Shown here: in pieces, positions 49,968-62,151 of the stretch
Layout of the letters: every line of letters begins with the position of its first letter
Position numbering within the stretch: position 1 is the stretch's first letter
DNA from: Rhodospirillaceae bacterium
GTDB taxonomy: Bacteria > Pseudomonadota > Alphaproteobacteria > SMXQ01
Length of the DNA stretch: 64,000 bases
Direction: 5' to 3'
Assembly (NCBI GenBank): GCA_947474495.1
Contig: CANJIM010000003.1
Location: 1-64,000, forward strand
Notes under the pieces: generated by a model
What the model was told of the DNA's origin: nothing
Seen by the model: the letters and a program-made list of their open reading frames with translations, nothing else
Databases searched by the model: none
Position numbers and translations under genes: made by a program

Positions 49968-49971
49968 GCCG

Positions 49972-50586
49972 ATGATCGTTCAGGCGCTCGCCTTCTATCT
50001 GTTCGCCGCCGTAGCCATCGCCTCGGGGGTGATGGTTATCGCCGCGCGCAATCCGGTGCATTCCGTGCTGTTCCTGATCCTCGCCTTCTTCAATGCGGCG
50101 GGGCTGTTCGTGCTGATGGGCGCCGAGTTCATCGCCATGATCCTGGTGATCGTCTATGTCGGCGCCGTCGCCGTGCTGTTCTTGTTCGTCGTCATGATGC
50201 TCGACATCAATTTCGTCGAGCTGCGCCAGGGCTTCCTGCAATATCTGCCGATCGGCGGGCTGATCGGGGTGATCCTGCTGGTCGAACTGCTGTTCGTCTT
50301 CGCCAGCTGGGCGGCCTTGCCCACCGCCGGCACGCTCATCTCGGCCCCCATCCCGGCGGCGGAGGCGGTGAGCAATACCCGCGCTCTCGGCCGGCTGCTC
50401 TACACGAACTACGTCTATCTATTCCAGGCCTCTGGCATGGTCCTGCTGGTGGCCATGATCGGCGCCATCGTGCTCACGCTTCGCACCCGCGAGGGCGTGC
50501 GCCGCCAGAGCATCTCCAAGCAGATCGGCCGCTCGGTCGAGGACAGCGTCGAGATCAAGAAGGTCGAGACGGGGAAGGGCATCTGA
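49972..50586 (+). CDS. nuoJ: NADH-quinone oxidoreductase subunit J
   Basis: A 204-residue membrane subunit with five predicted helices. The third helix region [29 protein letters not shown] contains the pi-bulge and the gating tyrosine known in the family. The basic C-terminal tail is cytoplasmic. AAGGG lies about 8 bp upstream of the ATG. It ends 1 bp before nuoK. Confidence 0.96.
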   Translation: MIVQALAFYLFAAVAIASGVMVIAARNPVHSVLFLILAFFNAAGLFVLMGAEFIAMILVIVYVGAVAVLFLFVVMMLDINFVELRQGFLQYLPIGGLIGVILLVELLFVFASWAALPTAGTLISAPIPAAEAVSNTRALGRLLYTNYVYLFQASGMVLLVAMIGAIVLTLRTREGVRRQSISKQIGRSVEDSVEIKKVETGKGI

Positions 50587-50587
50587 G

Positions 50588-50896
50588 ATGGTCATCACGC
50601 TCGCCCATTATCTTAGCGTCGCCGCCGTGCTCTTTACGCTCGGCGTCTTCGGCATTTTCCTCAACCGCAAGAACGTCATCATCATCCTGATGTCGGTCGA
50701 ACTGATGCTGCTCGCCGTCAACATCAACCTGGTGGCCTTCTCGACCCATCTCGGCGATCTGGTCGGCCAGATCTTCGCGATGTTCGTCCTCACGGTGGCG
50801 GCAGCGGAGGCGGCCATCGGCCTCGCCATCCTCGTCGTCTATTTCCGCAACCGCGGCTCGATCGCGGTTGAGGACATCAACATGATGAAGGGCTAG
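50588..50896 (+). CDS. nuoK: NADH-quinone oxidoreductase subunit K
   Basis: A 102-residue subunit with three helices, related to MrpC. It contains the conserved glutamates in [18 protein letters not shown] and [19 protein letters not shown] that form the proton path. Length is normal for the family. Confidence 0.97.
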   Translation: MVITLAHYLSVAAVLFTLGVFGIFLNRKNVIIILMSVELMLLAVNINLVAFSTHLGDLVGQIFAMFVLTVAAAEAAIGLAILVVYFRNRGSIAVEDINMMKG

Positions 50897-50905
50897 GGCA
50901 GGGCC

Positions 50906-52834
50906 ATGTATTCCGCCGCCATTTTTCTGCCCCTGGTCGGGGCGATCATCGCCGGTCTGTTCGGCCGCATCATCGGTGACCGCGGGTCGCAAATCGTCAC
51001 CTGCATCTGCCTGCTGACCTCGGCCGTTCTGGCCGTGCCGATCTTCTATCAGGTCGCCATCCTCGGCCACGCGCGCGACATTCAGGTGCTGCAGTGGATT
51101 TCGTCGGGCGCGCTGGAGGCCTCCTGGGCGCTGCGCTTCGATTCCTTAAGCGCCGTCATGCTTTGCGTTGTCACTTGGGTTTCGTCGGCGGTGCATGTCT
51201 ATTCGGTCGGCTATATGTCGCACGACAAGTCGATCCCGCGCTTCATGGCCTACCTTTCGCTCTTCACCTTTATGATGCTCATGCTGGTGACGGCGGACAA
51301 TTTCGTGCAGATGTTCTTCGGCTGGGAAGGCGTCGGCGTCGCCTCTTACCTGCTGATCGGCTTCTGGTACGAGAAGCCCTCGGCCAACGCGGCAGCGATC
51401 AAGGCCTTCGTGGTCAACCGCGTCGGCGACTTTGGCTTCGCCCTCGGCATCATGGCGACGTTCTTCCTCTACAACAGCGTCAGCTTCGACGCCGTGTTCG
51501 AGGCGACGCCGGGCATGACCTCGACTTATCTCGACTTCGTCGGCCTGCAAATTCCCGCTCTGACGCTGATCTGCCTGCTGCTCTTCATCGGCGCCATGGG
51601 CAAGTCGGCGCAGCTCGGCCTGCACACCTGGCTGCCCGACGCCATGGAAGGCCCGACGCCGGTCTCCGCGCTCATCCATGCCGCCACCATGGTGACGGCC
51701 GGCGTCTTCATGGTCTGCCGCCTGTCGCCGATGTTCGAATTCTCCGAGACGGCACTGACCACAGTGACGATCGTCGGCGCGACAACGGCGATCTTCGCCG
51801 CCACCGTCGGCCTGGTGCAGAACGACATCAAGCGCGTCATCGCCTATTCGACCTGCTCGCAGCTCGGCTACATGTTCTTCGCCGCCGGCGTGTCGGCCTA
51901 TCCGGCCGCCATGTTCCACCTGACGACGCATGCCTTCTTCAAGGCGCTGCTGTTCTTGGGCGCCGGCTCGGTAATCCACGCCATGTCCAACGAGCAGGAC
52001 ATGCGCAAGATGGGCGGCATCTTCAAGCTGATCCCCGTCACCTATTTCCTAATGTGGATCGGCTCGCTGGCGCTGGCCGGCATCCCGTTCTTCGCCGGCT
52101 ACTGGTCGAAGGACATGGTGCTCGAAGCTGCTTGGGCCTCGGGCAGTTCGTCCGGCCACTACGCCTTCTGGCTCGGCGTCATCGCCGCCCTGCTGACAGC
52201 CTTCTATTCCTGGCGTCTGCTGCTGATGACGTTCCACGGCAAGCCGCGCGCCGATCATCATGTCATGAGTCATGTGCATGAGAGTCCTTACTCCATGCTG
52301 ATTCCGATGATGGCGCTGGCCGTCGGCGCGATCTTCGCCGGTTGGGGGCTCTACGAGCACTTCGTCGGCGAGGGCATGGAAGCATTCTGGGGCAAGGCGA
52401 TCTTCATCGCTGAAAACCATCATGCCCTGCATGACGCGCACCATGTGCCGCTATGGGTCAAGCTGGCGCCGCTCGTCGTCGCCATCCTCGGCATCGCGGC
52501 GGCCTACTGGGCCTATCTCATCCGACCGGGCATCCCGGCCGCGATGGCGCGCGAGATGCGCGGTCTCTACCTGTTCCTGTTGAACAAGTGGTACTTCGAC
52601 GAGCTGTACGATTTCCTCTTCGTCCGCCCGGCCAAGCGCTTTGGCGCGTTCCTGTGGAAACAGGGCGACGGCACGGTGATCGACGGCTTCGGCCCCAACG
52701 GCATCGCCGCCGGCACGGTTATTCTGGCGCGTCGCGCCAGCCGCCTGCAGACCGGCTATGTCTACCATTATGCCTTTGCCATGCTGATCGGCGTCGCCGC
52801 CTTCGTCAGCTGGTACCTCTTCGCGCGCGGGTAA
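50906..52834 (+). CDS. nuoL: NADH-quinone oxidoreductase subunit L
   Basis: A 642-residue antiporter-like proton-pumping subunit at the distal end of the membrane arm. It has the core block [76 protein letters not shown] and [16 protein letters not shown], plus the C-terminal lateral helix region. A His-rich loop ([13 protein letters not shown]) lies near residues 502-515. It is 9 bp downstream of nuoK. Confidence 0.97.
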   Translation: MYSAAIFLPLVGAIIAGLFGRIIGDRGSQIVTCICLLTSAVLAVPIFYQVAILGHARDIQVLQWISSGALEASWALRFDSLSAVMLCVVTWVSSAVHVYSVGYMSHDKSIPRFMAYLSLFTFMMLMLVTADNFVQMFFGWEGVGVASYLLIGFWYEKPSANAAAIKAFVVNRVGDFGFALGIMATFFLYNSVSFDAVFEATPGMTSTYLDFVGLQIPALTLICLLLFIGAMGKSAQLGLHTWLPDAMEGPTPVSALIHAATMVTAGVFMVCRLSPMFEFSETALTTVTIVGATTAIFAATVGLVQNDIKRVIAYSTCSQLGYMFFAAGVSAYPAAMFHLTTHAFFKALLFLGAGSVIHAMSNEQDMRKMGGIFKLIPVTYFLMWIGSLALAGIPFFAGYWSKDMVLEAAWASGSSSGHYAFWLGVIAALLTAFYSWRLLLMTFHGKPRADHHVMSHVHESPYSMLIPMMALAVGAIFAGWGLYEHFVGEGMEAFWGKAIFIAENHHALHDAHHVPLWVKLAPLVVAILGIAAAYWAYLIRPGIPAAMAREMRGLYLFLLNKWYFDELYDFLFVRPAKRFGAFLWKQGDGTVIDGFGPNGIAAGTVILARRASRLQTGYVYHYAFAMLIGVAAFVSWYLFARG

Positions 52835-52844
52835 GAAGAACGTC

Positions 52845-54359
<1,515 letters not shown>

Positions 54360-54376
54360 GTGAGGGGCAAGCCGGC

Positions 54377-55828
54377 ATGACCAGCTTCCAGTTCAGCCAA
54401 TTTCTTCCAGCATTGCCGGAAGCTTTCCTCGCCGTCGCGGCGATGATCGTGCTCATGTTCGGCGTGTTCAAGGGCGACAGCCACAGCCGCGCCGCCGGCT
54501 GGCTCGCCGTCTTCGCGCTGGCCATCACAGCGGCCCTGGTGCTCGGCTCGCCGGTCAAGACGACGACGGTCGCGCTCAACGGGCTCTTCGTGCTCGACAG
54601 CTTCGCGCGCTTCGCCAAGGTCCTCGTCATCCTCGGCTCGGCATTAGCGTTGATCATCTCGCTCGGTTACCTCGAGCGCGAGAAGTTCGCGCGGCCGGAA
54701 TATTCCGTGCTGTTCCTGCTCGCCACGCTCGGCATGTTGATGATGCTGTCGGCCAACGACCTTATCTCGCTCTATGTCGGCCTCGAGCTGCAGAGCCTGG
54801 CGCTCTATGTGACGGCCGCCATTCGCCGCGATTCGCTGCGGGCGACGGAAGCCGGCCTTAAGTATTTCATCCTCGGCGCGCTGTCGTCCGGCATGCTGCT
54901 TTACGGCGCCTCGATGATCTACGGCTTCGCCGGCACCACCAGCTTCGTCGGCTTGGCCAAGGCTTTTGCCAGCGGCGAGGCCTCGATCGGCGTCATCATC
55001 GGACTGGCCTTCGTCGTCGCCGGCTTGGCGTTCAAGATTTCCGCCGTGCCGTTCCACATGTGGACGCCGGACGTCTATGAAGGCGCGCCGACCTCGGTCA
55101 CCGCCTTCTTCGCGACCGCGCCCAAGGTCGCCGCCATGGGGCTGCTGGTCCGCGTGCTCATGGGGCCGTTCGCCGAACTGGCCGGCCAGTGGCAGCAGAT
55201 CGTTGTTTTCCTCTCGGTCGCTTCCATGCTGCTCGGCGCCTTCGCGGCCATCAACCAGACCAACATCAAGCGCCTGATGGCCTACAGCTCGATCGGCCAT
55301 GTCGGCTACATGCTGGTCGGTCTGGCCTCGGCCAACGAGTCGGGCATCCGCGGCGTCGCCGTCTATCTGGCGATCTATCTGCTCGCCAATATCGGCACCT
55401 TCGCCGTCATTCTCTGCATGCGCGTGCGCGGCACGATGGTCGAGAACATCTCGGACCTGCGCGGGCTGTCCAAGACCAGCCCGATGCTGGCCTTGGCGCT
55501 CGGCATCTTCATGTTCTCTATGGCAGGCATTCCGCCGCTCGCCGGCTTCTTCGCCAAGCTTTACGTGTTCATGGCCGCCATCGAGGCGAAGCTCTACATT
55601 CTGGCCGTCATCGGCGTTCTCTCCAGCGTGGTGTCGGCCTTCTACTACCTGCGCATCGTCAAGTTGATGTATTTCGACGAGGCGGCCGATCCGTTCGACA
55701 AGGCGATCGGTGGCGAGATGCGCTGGGTGCTCGCCGGCACCAGCGCCTTCACGCTGCTGTTTTTCGTCTGGCCGGCGCCGCTGGTGACGGGCGCGAGCTG
55801 GGCCGCCAAGGCCCTGTTCCCGGGATAA
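54377..55828 (+). CDS. nuoN: NADH-quinone oxidoreductase subunit N
   Basis: A 483-residue antiporter-like subunit, the third proton pump. It has [78 protein letters not shown] and [14 protein letters not shown] blocks. It closes the 14-gene operon and is followed 1 bp later by birA, so the biotin ligase is cotranscribed. Confidence 0.97.
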   Translation: MTSFQFSQFLPALPEAFLAVAAMIVLMFGVFKGDSHSRAAGWLAVFALAITAALVLGSPVKTTTVALNGLFVLDSFARFAKVLVILGSALALIISLGYLEREKFARPEYSVLFLLATLGMLMMLSANDLISLYVGLELQSLALYVTAAIRRDSLRATEAGLKYFILGALSSGMLLYGASMIYGFAGTTSFVGLAKAFASGEASIGVIIGLAFVVAGLAFKISAVPFHMWTPDVYEGAPTSVTAFFATAPKVAAMGLLVRVLMGPFAELAGQWQQIVVFLSVASMLLGAFAAINQTNIKRLMAYSSIGHVGYMLVGLASANESGIRGVAVYLAIYLLANIGTFAVILCMRVRGTMVENISDLRGLSKTSPMLALALGIFMFSMAGIPPLAGFFAKLYVFMAAIEAKLYILAVIGVLSSVVSAFYYLRIVKLMYFDEAADPFDKAIGGEMRWVLAGTSAFTLLFFVWPAPLVTGASWAAKALFPG

Positions 55829-55829
55829 C

Positions 55830-56615
55830 GTGACCGGCTCCCCGGCGCTCGATCCGTTCTATCGGCTCGTTCGCCTCGACGAGACCGCCAGCACGAACGA
55901 CGACGCGCGTCGCTTGGCCGGCGAGGGGGCGACGGAAGGCACGCTCGTCTGGGCCGACCGCCAGACCGCCGGGCGCGGTCGCCGTGGTCGCCGCTGGGAA
56001 AGTCCTGCCGGTAATCTCTATATGTCAGTGCTGTTGCGTCCTGAGGGGCCGCTGGCGCGGGCCGGCCAAGTCGGCTTCCTCGCCGCCTTGGCGATTGCCG
56101 AGACCCTCGCATCTCTGTTGCCCAATCGCCGTGTCGCCTGCAAATGGCCGAACGATGTGCTGATCGCCGATGAAACTGGAGGGTACCGCAAGGTCGCGGG
56201 GCTATTGCTCGAAAGCGAAGCGCGGGCTGATGGCACAGCCGAGTGGCTCGTCGTCGGCCTCGGAGTCAATGTGGCGAGCCATCCCGAGGGTGTCGAGTTC
56301 CCGGCGACCTCGCTGACGGCTGAAGACACTTCTGCTGACGTGGCGGAGGTGTTGAGCGGCGTCACGGCGCACTTCTGCGCTTGGTATCGCCGCTGGCAGG
56401 CCGAGGGCTTCGCCCCGGTGCGTCAGGCCTGGCTGGCGCGCGCCGCCGGCGTTGGCGGCCCGGTGCGCGTGCGCTTCGAGACCCATACGGAAGAAGGCGT
56501 TTTCGCCGGACTTGACGGCGAGGGGGCTCTGCTTCTCCATAAGCCCGGCGCGGCGGCGCCTCTGCGCGTCACCGCCGGAGACCTGTTCTTTCCCGCCGTG
56601 ACGGAGAAAGCCTGA
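55830..56615 (+). CDS. birA: Biotin-[acetyl-CoA-carboxylase] ligase, monofunctional
   Basis: A 261-residue enzyme that attaches biotin to carboxylase carrier domains. The catalytic domain starts near DETASTNDDARRLA, with the biotinyl-AMP loop ADRQTAGRGRRGRRWESPAGNLYMSVLLRP and the CKWPNDVLI and KVAGLLLE blocks, followed by a C-terminal SH3-like domain. The N-terminal DNA-binding domain of E. coli BirA is absent, so it is not a bio operon repressor. The start is GTG, 1 bp after the nuoN stop. Confidence 0.95.
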   Translation: MTGSPALDPFYRLVRLDETASTNDDARRLAGEGATEGTLVWADRQTAGRGRRGRRWESPAGNLYMSVLLRPEGPLARAGQVGFLAALAIAETLASLLPNRRVACKWPNDVLIADETGGYRKVAGLLLESEARADGTAEWLVVGLGVNVASHPEGVEFPATSLTAEDTSADVAEVLSGVTAHFCAWYRRWQAEGFAPVRQAWLARAAGVGGPVRVRFETHTEEGVFAGLDGEGALLLHKPGAAAPLRVTAGDLFFPAVTEKA

Positions 56616-56617
56616 TC

Positions 56618-57391
56618 ATGTTGCTCACTATCGACTGCGGCAACACCAACACCGTCTTCGCCGTCTATGACGGCGACGTGCCACGCGGCGAATGGCGCAT
56701 CGCCAGCGATGCCCGCCGCACGGCGGACGAATATGCCGTCTGGCTCGTGCAACTCATGAGCATGCAGGACCTGCGCCGCGAATATATCGACAGCGCGGTC
56801 ATCGCCACCGTGGTTCCCGGCGCGCTGTTCGCATTGAAAACGCTGTGCCGACGTTTCTTCGAAGCCGACCCTCTCGTAATCGGCGAGCCCAACGTGAAAC
56901 TCGGCATCAAGGTTCTGCTCGACAACCCGCAGGAGGTCGGCGCCGACCGCTTGGTCAATGCGGTTGCCGCACACGCGCGCTATCCTGGCGATCTGATTCT
57001 GATCGATTTCGGAACCGCGACAACCTTCGACGTGGTCAACGCCAAGGGCGATTACGTCGGCGGTGCCATCGCGCCCGGCATCAATTTGTCGATCGAGGCG
57101 CTGCACATGGCAGCGGCACAATTGCCGCGCATCGGAGTCAAGCGTCCGGACAAGGTGATCGGTAAATCGACGGTGCCGGCCATGCAGTCCGGTGTCTATT
57201 GGGGCTATGTCGGCCTCATTGAAGGGCTGGTGTCGCGCATGACGGCCGAGATCGGCGCGAAGCCCACGGTCATTGCCACCGGCGGCCTCGCGCCGTTGTT
57301 CATGGACGCCACGCCTATTATCAATCACCTCGACGCCGATCTGACCGTGCGCGGTTTGGTCGCCATTTGGCGAAAGAACAAACCGAAATGA
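56618..57391 (+). CDS. coaX: Type III pantothenate kinase
   Basis: A 257-residue ASKHA-fold kinase that makes 4'-phosphopantothenate, the first step of coenzyme A synthesis. Motifs are MLLTIDCGNTNTVFAVYDG (phosphate 1), VGADRLVNAVAAHARYPGDLILIDFGTATTFDVV (pantothenate and phosphate 2) and VIATGGLAPLF (adenosine). Type III enzymes are not feedback-inhibited by CoA. It starts 2 bp after birA, and its stop overlaps the RNase J ATG as ATGA. Confidence 0.96.
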   Translation: MLLTIDCGNTNTVFAVYDGDVPRGEWRIASDARRTADEYAVWLVQLMSMQDLRREYIDSAVIATVVPGALFALKTLCRRFFEADPLVIGEPNVKLGIKVLLDNPQEVGADRLVNAVAAHARYPGDLILIDFGTATTFDVVNAKGDYVGGAIAPGINLSIEALHMAAAQLPRIGVKRPDKVIGKSTVPAMQSGVYWGYVGLIEGLVSRMTAEIGAKPTVIATGGLAPLFMDATPIINHLDADLTVRGLVAIWRKNKPK

Positions 57392-59118
57392 AGTCCGTCA
57401 GCGTACCCGCGTCCGGAACTCCCGCTGATATTTTGCGTCAGCGCGAGGAGATCGCCGCCGTTCTGGCGGCGGCCAAGGATGGCCTCGTCTACCTGCCGCT
57501 CGGCGGCGCCGGTGAGATCGGCATGAACATGTATCTCTACGGCTGCAACGGCAAATGGCTGATGATCGAATGCGGCATCGGCTTCGCCGACGAGAGCCTG
57601 CCGGGCCTCGACATCATCATGCCCAATCCAGCCTTCATCGCCGACAATGCGAAGGACCTCATCGCCATCGTTCTAACGCATGCCCATGAGGACCATCTGG
57701 GTTCGGTGGCGCATCTGTGGCGCAAGTTTCGCAAGCCGATCTATGCCACGCCCTTCGCCGCCGGCCTGCTGCGCGAGAAGCTCGGCGAGGCGGGCCTGCG
57801 CGACGAGGCGGAAGTTACCGAAGTTGCGACCGGCGACCGCATCAAGCTCGGCCCGTTCGATGTCGAGTTCGTCGCGGTTACCCATTCGATTCCCGAGCCG
57901 CAGGCGCTCGCCATCCGCACGCCGCATGGCACGATCCTGCACACCGGCGACTGGAAGATCGATCCGCAGCCGCTGCTCGGTGACGTGACCGCGCAGGACC
58001 GCCTGCAGGCCATCGGCGACGAGGGCGTCGACCTGCTGGTCTGCGATTCGACCAATGTCATGGTGCCGGGTGTCGCCGGCTCGGAAGCCGACGTGCGCGA
58101 CAAGCTGGTCGAGGTGATCGGCCGCTACAAGCACCGCGTCGCCGTCGCCTGTTTCGCCTCCAACGTGGCGCGCGTCGAATCCCTGGCCAAGGCGGCGCTC
58201 GCCAACGGCCGCCGTGCGGCGTTGATCGGCCGTTCGCTGTGGCGTATGACCGAAGTCGCCTACAACTGCGGTTATCTGCGCGACCTGCCGCCGTTCCTTA
58301 CCGAGCATGACGTCGGCTATTTGCCGCGCAACGAAGTGCTGCTGATCTGCACCGGCAGCCAGGGCGAGCAGGGCGCGGCGATGACGCGCATCGCCGCCAA
58401 CGAGCATCCGCATATCGTGCTCGATACCGGCGACGTGGTGCTGTTCTCCTCTCGCAAGATTCCCGGCAACGAGAAGCCGATCTACAAGACGCACAACCAG
58501 CTCGCCAAACGCGGCGTCGAGATCGTCACGGACCGCGACGAGTTCATCCATGTCTCGGGCCATCCGGCGCGCGATGAATTGAAGAAGATGTACGGCTGGA
58601 TCCGTCCCAAGCTCGCCGTGCCGATGCATGGCGAGATGCGCCATCTGATCGAGCATGTCGCCTTCGCCGGCCTCATGGGCGTGCCCAATGCCAAGCTGGT
58701 GACCGATGGCCAAGCCCTGCGCGTCGCGCCGGGCCCGGCGGAGATCATCGGCGGCGTGCCCTTCGGGCGCCTCGGCCTCGATGGCAAGCGCTTGATCGGC
58801 GTCGATGATCGTATTCTGTCGGCGCGTAAGCGCATGAATTTCAACGGCGCGGCGCTGGTCACCGTGGTGATCGACGGCAAGGGCCGCCTGAAGGCCGATC
58901 CGCAGATCACCGTACAAGGCTTGTCGGAGGATCCGCTCGACGAGACGGCGCGCCGCGCCATGATCGCCGGGGTCGAAGTCGCCATCGAGAAGCTATCGAA
59001 GAGCGACCGCGACGACGACGAGATGGTGGAGGAGGCGGTGCGCCTCGCCGTGCTGCGTGGCCTGCGGGCCGAGCATGGCAAGCGGCCGCTCACCCAAGTG
59101 CACGTTGTTCGCGTTTAA
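57388..59118 (+). CDS. rnj: Ribonuclease J
   Basis: A 576-residue metallo-beta-lactamase/beta-CASP nuclease with 5'-3' exo- and endonuclease activity in RNA maturation and decay. The zinc motif THAHEDHLG has His98, His100, Asp102 and His103. Other landmarks are the HTGDWKIDP block, the beta-CASP region GRSLWRMTEVAYNCGYL and TGSQGEQGAAMTRIA, and the C-terminal HGEMRHL and VHVSGH-like (IHVSGHPARDEL) motifs. Overlap with coaX suggests translational coupling; an in-frame TTG 21 bp upstream is possible. Alphaproteobacteria commonly carry RNase J beside RNase E. Confidence 0.95.
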   Translation: MKSVSVPASGTPADILRQREEIAAVLAAAKDGLVYLPLGGAGEIGMNMYLYGCNGKWLMIECGIGFADESLPGLDIIMPNPAFIADNAKDLIAIVLTHAHEDHLGSVAHLWRKFRKPIYATPFAAGLLREKLGEAGLRDEAEVTEVATGDRIKLGPFDVEFVAVTHSIPEPQALAIRTPHGTILHTGDWKIDPQPLLGDVTAQDRLQAIGDEGVDLLVCDSTNVMVPGVAGSEADVRDKLVEVIGRYKHRVAVACFASNVARVESLAKAALANGRRAALIGRSLWRMTEVAYNCGYLRDLPPFLTEHDVGYLPRNEVLLICTGSQGEQGAAMTRIAANEHPHIVLDTGDVVLFSSRKIPGNEKPIYKTHNQLAKRGVEIVTDRDEFIHVSGHPARDELKKMYGWIRPKLAVPMHGEMRHLIEHVAFAGLMGVPNAKLVTDGQALRVAPGPAEIIGGVPFGRLGLDGKRLIGVDDRILSARKRMNFNGAALVTVVIDGKGRLKADPQITVQGLSEDPLDETARRAMIAGVEVAIEKLSKSDRDDDEMVEEAVRLAVLRGLRAEHGKRPLTQVHVVRV

Positions 59119-59142
59119 GCCGAACGCGAGGAGGAGACTGCG

Positions 59143-59379
59143 ATGAGTTGGTACACCGGCGTCATGGTCTATGTCATCGTCTGGTGGCTGGTGTTTTTCA
59201 CCGCCTTGCCGTTCGGCGCCCGCCCGCCCGAACAGGCCGAGCCCGGCCATGATGTCGGCGCACCGGAAAAGCCTCGCCTCTGGATGAAGGCCTTGATCTC
59301 CAGCTTGATCGCCGGCGTGCTTTTCGCCGTCATCTATTACGTTATCGACGCGGATTTGATCTCCTTCCGGAGTATGTAG
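59143..59379 (+). CDS. DUF1467 family membrane protein
   Basis: A 78-residue protein with two transmembrane helices (about 4-24 and 49-68) joined by a short Pro/Glu-rich loop (FGARPPEQAEPGHDVGAPEKPRLWMKALIS). The WW/FFxALPFGARP signature is that of DUF1467, an alphaproteobacterial family usually placed between rnj and proS. Function unknown. It starts 24 bp after rnj with GAGGAGA upstream. Confidence 0.92.
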   Translation: MSWYTGVMVYVIVWWLVFFTALPFGARPPEQAEPGHDVGAPEKPRLWMKALISSLIAGVLFAVIYYVIDADLISFRSM

Positions 59380-59382
59380 GCC

Positions 59383-59961
59383 ATGAGCGGCTATTGCGCC
59401 TACGCGCCGGGCGATCCCGTTCACGCCTCTTATCATGCCACCGAGTACGGCTTTCCGCAGCGCGACGACAAGGTGCTGTTTGAGCGGCTGATCCTCGAGA
59501 TCAACCAGGCGGGCCTGTCATGGGGCACGATCCTCAAGAAGCGCGAGGGCTTCTTCAAAGCCTATCGCGGCTTCGATCCCGCCGTCGTCGCCAAGTTCAA
59601 GGACAAGGACGTGGCGCGCCTGCTGGCTGACGCCGGCATTATCCGCAATCGCTTGAAGGTCGCGGCGGCCATCGAGAACGCCAAGCGCGTTCTGGCGCTC
59701 CGGAAAAGCCACGGCAGCTTCGCTGACTGGATCGACGCGCATCATCCGCTGGAGAAAGCGGAGTGGGTGAAGCTGTTCAAGAAGACCTTCGTCTTCACCG
59801 GCGGCGAGATCACCGGCGAATTCCTCATGAGCCTCGGCTATTTGCCGAACGCCCATGCGCCCGATTGCCCGGTCCATAAGAAGCTCGTGAAGCTGTCGCC
59901 GCCGTGGCTCAAGGCCGCGAAAGCGGTCGAGCGCAAAATCACCGCGCGCGCAAAAAAATAA
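59383..59961 (+). CDS. tag: DNA-3-methyladenine glycosylase I
   Basis: A 192-residue base-excision repair enzyme that removes 3-methyladenine. It has the zinc ligands Cys5 (SGYCAYA), His18 (SYHATEYG), His158 and Cys162 (NAHAPDC), the EINQAGLSWGTILKKREGFFKAY substrate pocket and the family GGEITGEFLMSLGYL block. It starts 3 bp after DUF1467, and the two-gene closeness suggests cotranscription with rnj. It ends in a hairpin terminator. Confidence 0.93.
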   Translation: MSGYCAYAPGDPVHASYHATEYGFPQRDDKVLFERLILEINQAGLSWGTILKKREGFFKAYRGFDPAVVAKFKDKDVARLLADAGIIRNRLKVAAAIENAKRVLALRKSHGSFADWIDAHHPLEKAEWVKLFKKTFVFTGGEITGEFLMSLGYLPNAHAPDCPVHKKLVKLSPPWLKAAKAVERKITARAKK

Positions 59962-59986
59962 ATCCCGCCGGCCGTCGGCGGGATTT
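59960..59986. terminator. Terminator after tag
   Basis: Perfect stem AAATCCCGCCG/CGGCGGGATTT with loop GCCGT. It overlaps the tag stop codon by two bases, with an A run to the left inside tag and a short T run to the right. Confidence 0.75.
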
Positions 59987-60238
59987 GGGCAGGTTGTCCC
60001 TGATGATGGGGTGCCTCGCCACGGGATCATATCGCTGCGCGCGATCGCGGGTCGGGCTGCGGCGGCTGCGCGAGAACCCGCGCCGTCACTTTGTTTTTTG
60101 CCAGTCTAACGGGCCCGTCCGGCCGGGCAATGGCACCTTCGGCATAGCACACCTGCATAGGATTTTTGCCCTACGGCTTTGCTGGTGTAGCAGCCGCTTC
60201 TTGTCCGAATTTTAACCTTTCTAAGGTAAATCCGGCAG

Positions 60239-60721
60239 ATGGCTCGCTTCAAACGCTCACAGCCCCGGCTTCTGCCCTCGGTCTGCCTTTTGGCGGCTCT
60301 GGGCACGCTTTGGAGTGCCCTGGAAGCCATTCCCGGGGTCGCCCAGACATCCAGTTCGGGTCAAAACACAGTCGTTCTTAAGCGGTCAGACTGCACCCGC
60401 CTGACCGCCCATGTGCCGTCGGCGGACGCCACTTACAAGCCGGGGGTGGATGTCCACGGGCGCGCCGTCGCCCCGGCCGACCTAGCCGGCACGCCGCAGA
60501 TCGTCATGCCGGAAGACATTACGATCAATATCACCGTGGAACTGCAGCAGCGCTTCGGCATCCCGGTTACTTCGAACCTTTACAAGCCAGAAGCCAGCAT
60601 CGGCAGCGTCGTTGTGAAGCCCGACGGCAGCGCGACCTTCAACGGCCAGCCGCTGACCAACCAGGAACAGAGCGCGCTGGCCTATCTCTGCCAGCGCCAG
60701 GGCCCCTTGGGGCCACGTTAA
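60239..60721 (+). CDS. Predicted exported protein of unknown function
   Basis: A 160-residue protein with a basic N-terminus and hydrophobic stretch (LLPSVCLLAALGTLWSAL, about 11-28) that looks like a signal peptide cleaved around AQ-TSS (residue 36). The mature part begins with a Cys (52) in KRSDCTRLTAHVPSADATYKPGVDVHGR and has a second in AYLCQRQG (149), so one disulfide is possible. The DITINITVELQQRFGIP and IGSVVVKPDGSATFNGQPL stretches suggest beta structure. No known family is recognised. The ribosome-binding site is weak. Confidence 0.7.
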   Translation: MARFKRSQPRLLPSVCLLAALGTLWSALEAIPGVAQTSSSGQNTVVLKRSDCTRLTAHVPSADATYKPGVDVHGRAVAPADLAGTPQIVMPEDITINITVELQQRFGIPVTSNLYKPEASIGSVVVKPDGSATFNGQPLTNQEQSALAYLCQRQGPLGPR

Positions 60722-60840
60722 GCGCAGCTCTCGGCCGGTCGTCCGGCGCAGCCTCGCGCATTGCGCCAACCCCTTGCATTGCCTAAAGTCTCGCCCGCGC
60801 GCCGTCCGGCGCGCTTTTGTCAGTTTTGACCGGGATTGCG

Positions 60841-62151
60841 ATGCGTCTCTCGACCTACTTCCTGCCGACCCTCAAGGAAAACCCGACCGAGGCGCAGATC
60901 GTCTCGCACCGCCTGATGCTGCGCGCCGGCATGATTCGCCAGAGCGCCGCCGGCATTTATTCCTGGCTGCCGATGGGCCTCAAGGTGCTGCGCAATGTCG
61001 AGCAGATCGTGCGCGAGGAGCAGGACCGCGCTGGGGCGCAGGAACTGCTGATGGCGACCTTGCAGCCGGCCGAGCTGTGGCGCGAGTCGGGCCGTTTCGA
61101 CGCCTACGGCAAGGAGATGCTGCGCATCACCGACCGTCACGACCGCGAGATGCTCTATGGCCCGACCAACGAGGAGATGATCACCGACATCTTCCGCAAC
61201 CTGGTCAAGAGCTACAAGGATCTGCCCAAGCAGCTCTATCAGATCCAGTGGAAATTCCGCGACGAGGTCCGACCGCGCTTCGGCGTCATGCGCGGCCGCG
61301 AGTTCCTGATGAAGGACAATTACTCCTTTCACGCCGACTTCGAGGACGCGAAGAAGGTCTACGACACGATGTATGCGACCTACTTGCGCACCTTCGCACG
61401 CATGGGCCTTCGCGCCATTCCGGTCGCCGCCGACCCCGGCGCCATCGGCGGCAACCTGAGCCATGAATTCCAGGTTCTCGCCGAGACCGGCGAGAGCGAG
61501 ATCTATTACGACGCCAAGTTCGACGAGCTGTCGGCGAACGGGCAGCAGCCTGATCCGGTCGCGCTGCGCGAGCTCTATGCCGCGGCGGACGAGAAGCATG
61601 ACGCGGCCAATTGCCCGGTGCCCGCCGACCGCCTGAAGTCGGCGCGCGGCATCGAGGTCGGCCACATCTTTTATCTCGGCAAGAAATATTCCGAGGCGCT
61701 GAACGCCGTGGTCGCCGGTCCGAACGGCGAGCAGATCACCGTCGAGATGGGCTGTTACGGCATCGGCGTGTCGCGCCTGGTCGGCGCGATCATCGAAGCG
61801 AGCCATGACGACAACGGCATCATCTGGCCCGAGCCGGTGGCGCCCTTTCACGTCGGCCTGGTCAATTTACGGGTCGGCGACGCCGCCTGCGACAAAGCGT
61901 GCGACGACCTCTACGCCAAGCTACAGACCGCCGGCGTCGAGCCGCTCTATGACGACCGCGACGAGCGTGCCGGCGCCAAGTTCGCCCGCATGGATTTGAT
62001 CGGCCTGCCCTGGCAGCTGCTGATCGGCCCGCGCGGCCTGGAGAAAGGCCTGGCGGAAGTGAAGAACCGCAAGACCGGCGAGCGCGTCGAAATTTCGATC
62101 GAGGCGGCGTTCGACAAGATCGTCTCCTCCTACCAGGCGCGGCACCGCTGA
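60841..62151 (+). CDS. proS: Prolyl-tRNA synthetase (short, type lacking the insertion domain)
   Basis: A 436-residue class II synthetase. Motif 1 region [34 protein letters not shown], motif 2 in [31 protein letters not shown], and motif 3 [17 protein letters not shown] are present, then an anticodon-binding domain. The YbaK-like editing domain between motifs 2 and 3 is absent, typical of the short alphaproteobacterial type, so mischarged Ala-tRNA-Pro editing should need a separate protein. Its stop overlaps the lolC ATG by one base. Confidence 0.96.
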   Translation: MRLSTYFLPTLKENPTEAQIVSHRLMLRAGMIRQSAAGIYSWLPMGLKVLRNVEQIVREEQDRAGAQELLMATLQPAELWRESGRFDAYGKEMLRITDRHDREMLYGPTNEEMITDIFRNLVKSYKDLPKQLYQIQWKFRDEVRPRFGVMRGREFLMKDNYSFHADFEDAKKVYDTMYATYLRTFARMGLRAIPVAADPGAIGGNLSHEFQVLAETGESEIYYDAKFDELSANGQQPDPVALRELYAAADEKHDAANCPVPADRLKSARGIEVGHIFYLGKKYSEALNAVVAGPNGEQITVEMGCYGIGVSRLVGAIIEASHDDNGIIWPEPVAPFHVGLVNLRVGDAACDKACDDLYAKLQTAGVEPLYDDRDERAGAKFARMDLIGLPWQLLIGPRGLEKGLAEVKNRKTGERVEISIEAAFDKIVSSYQARHR

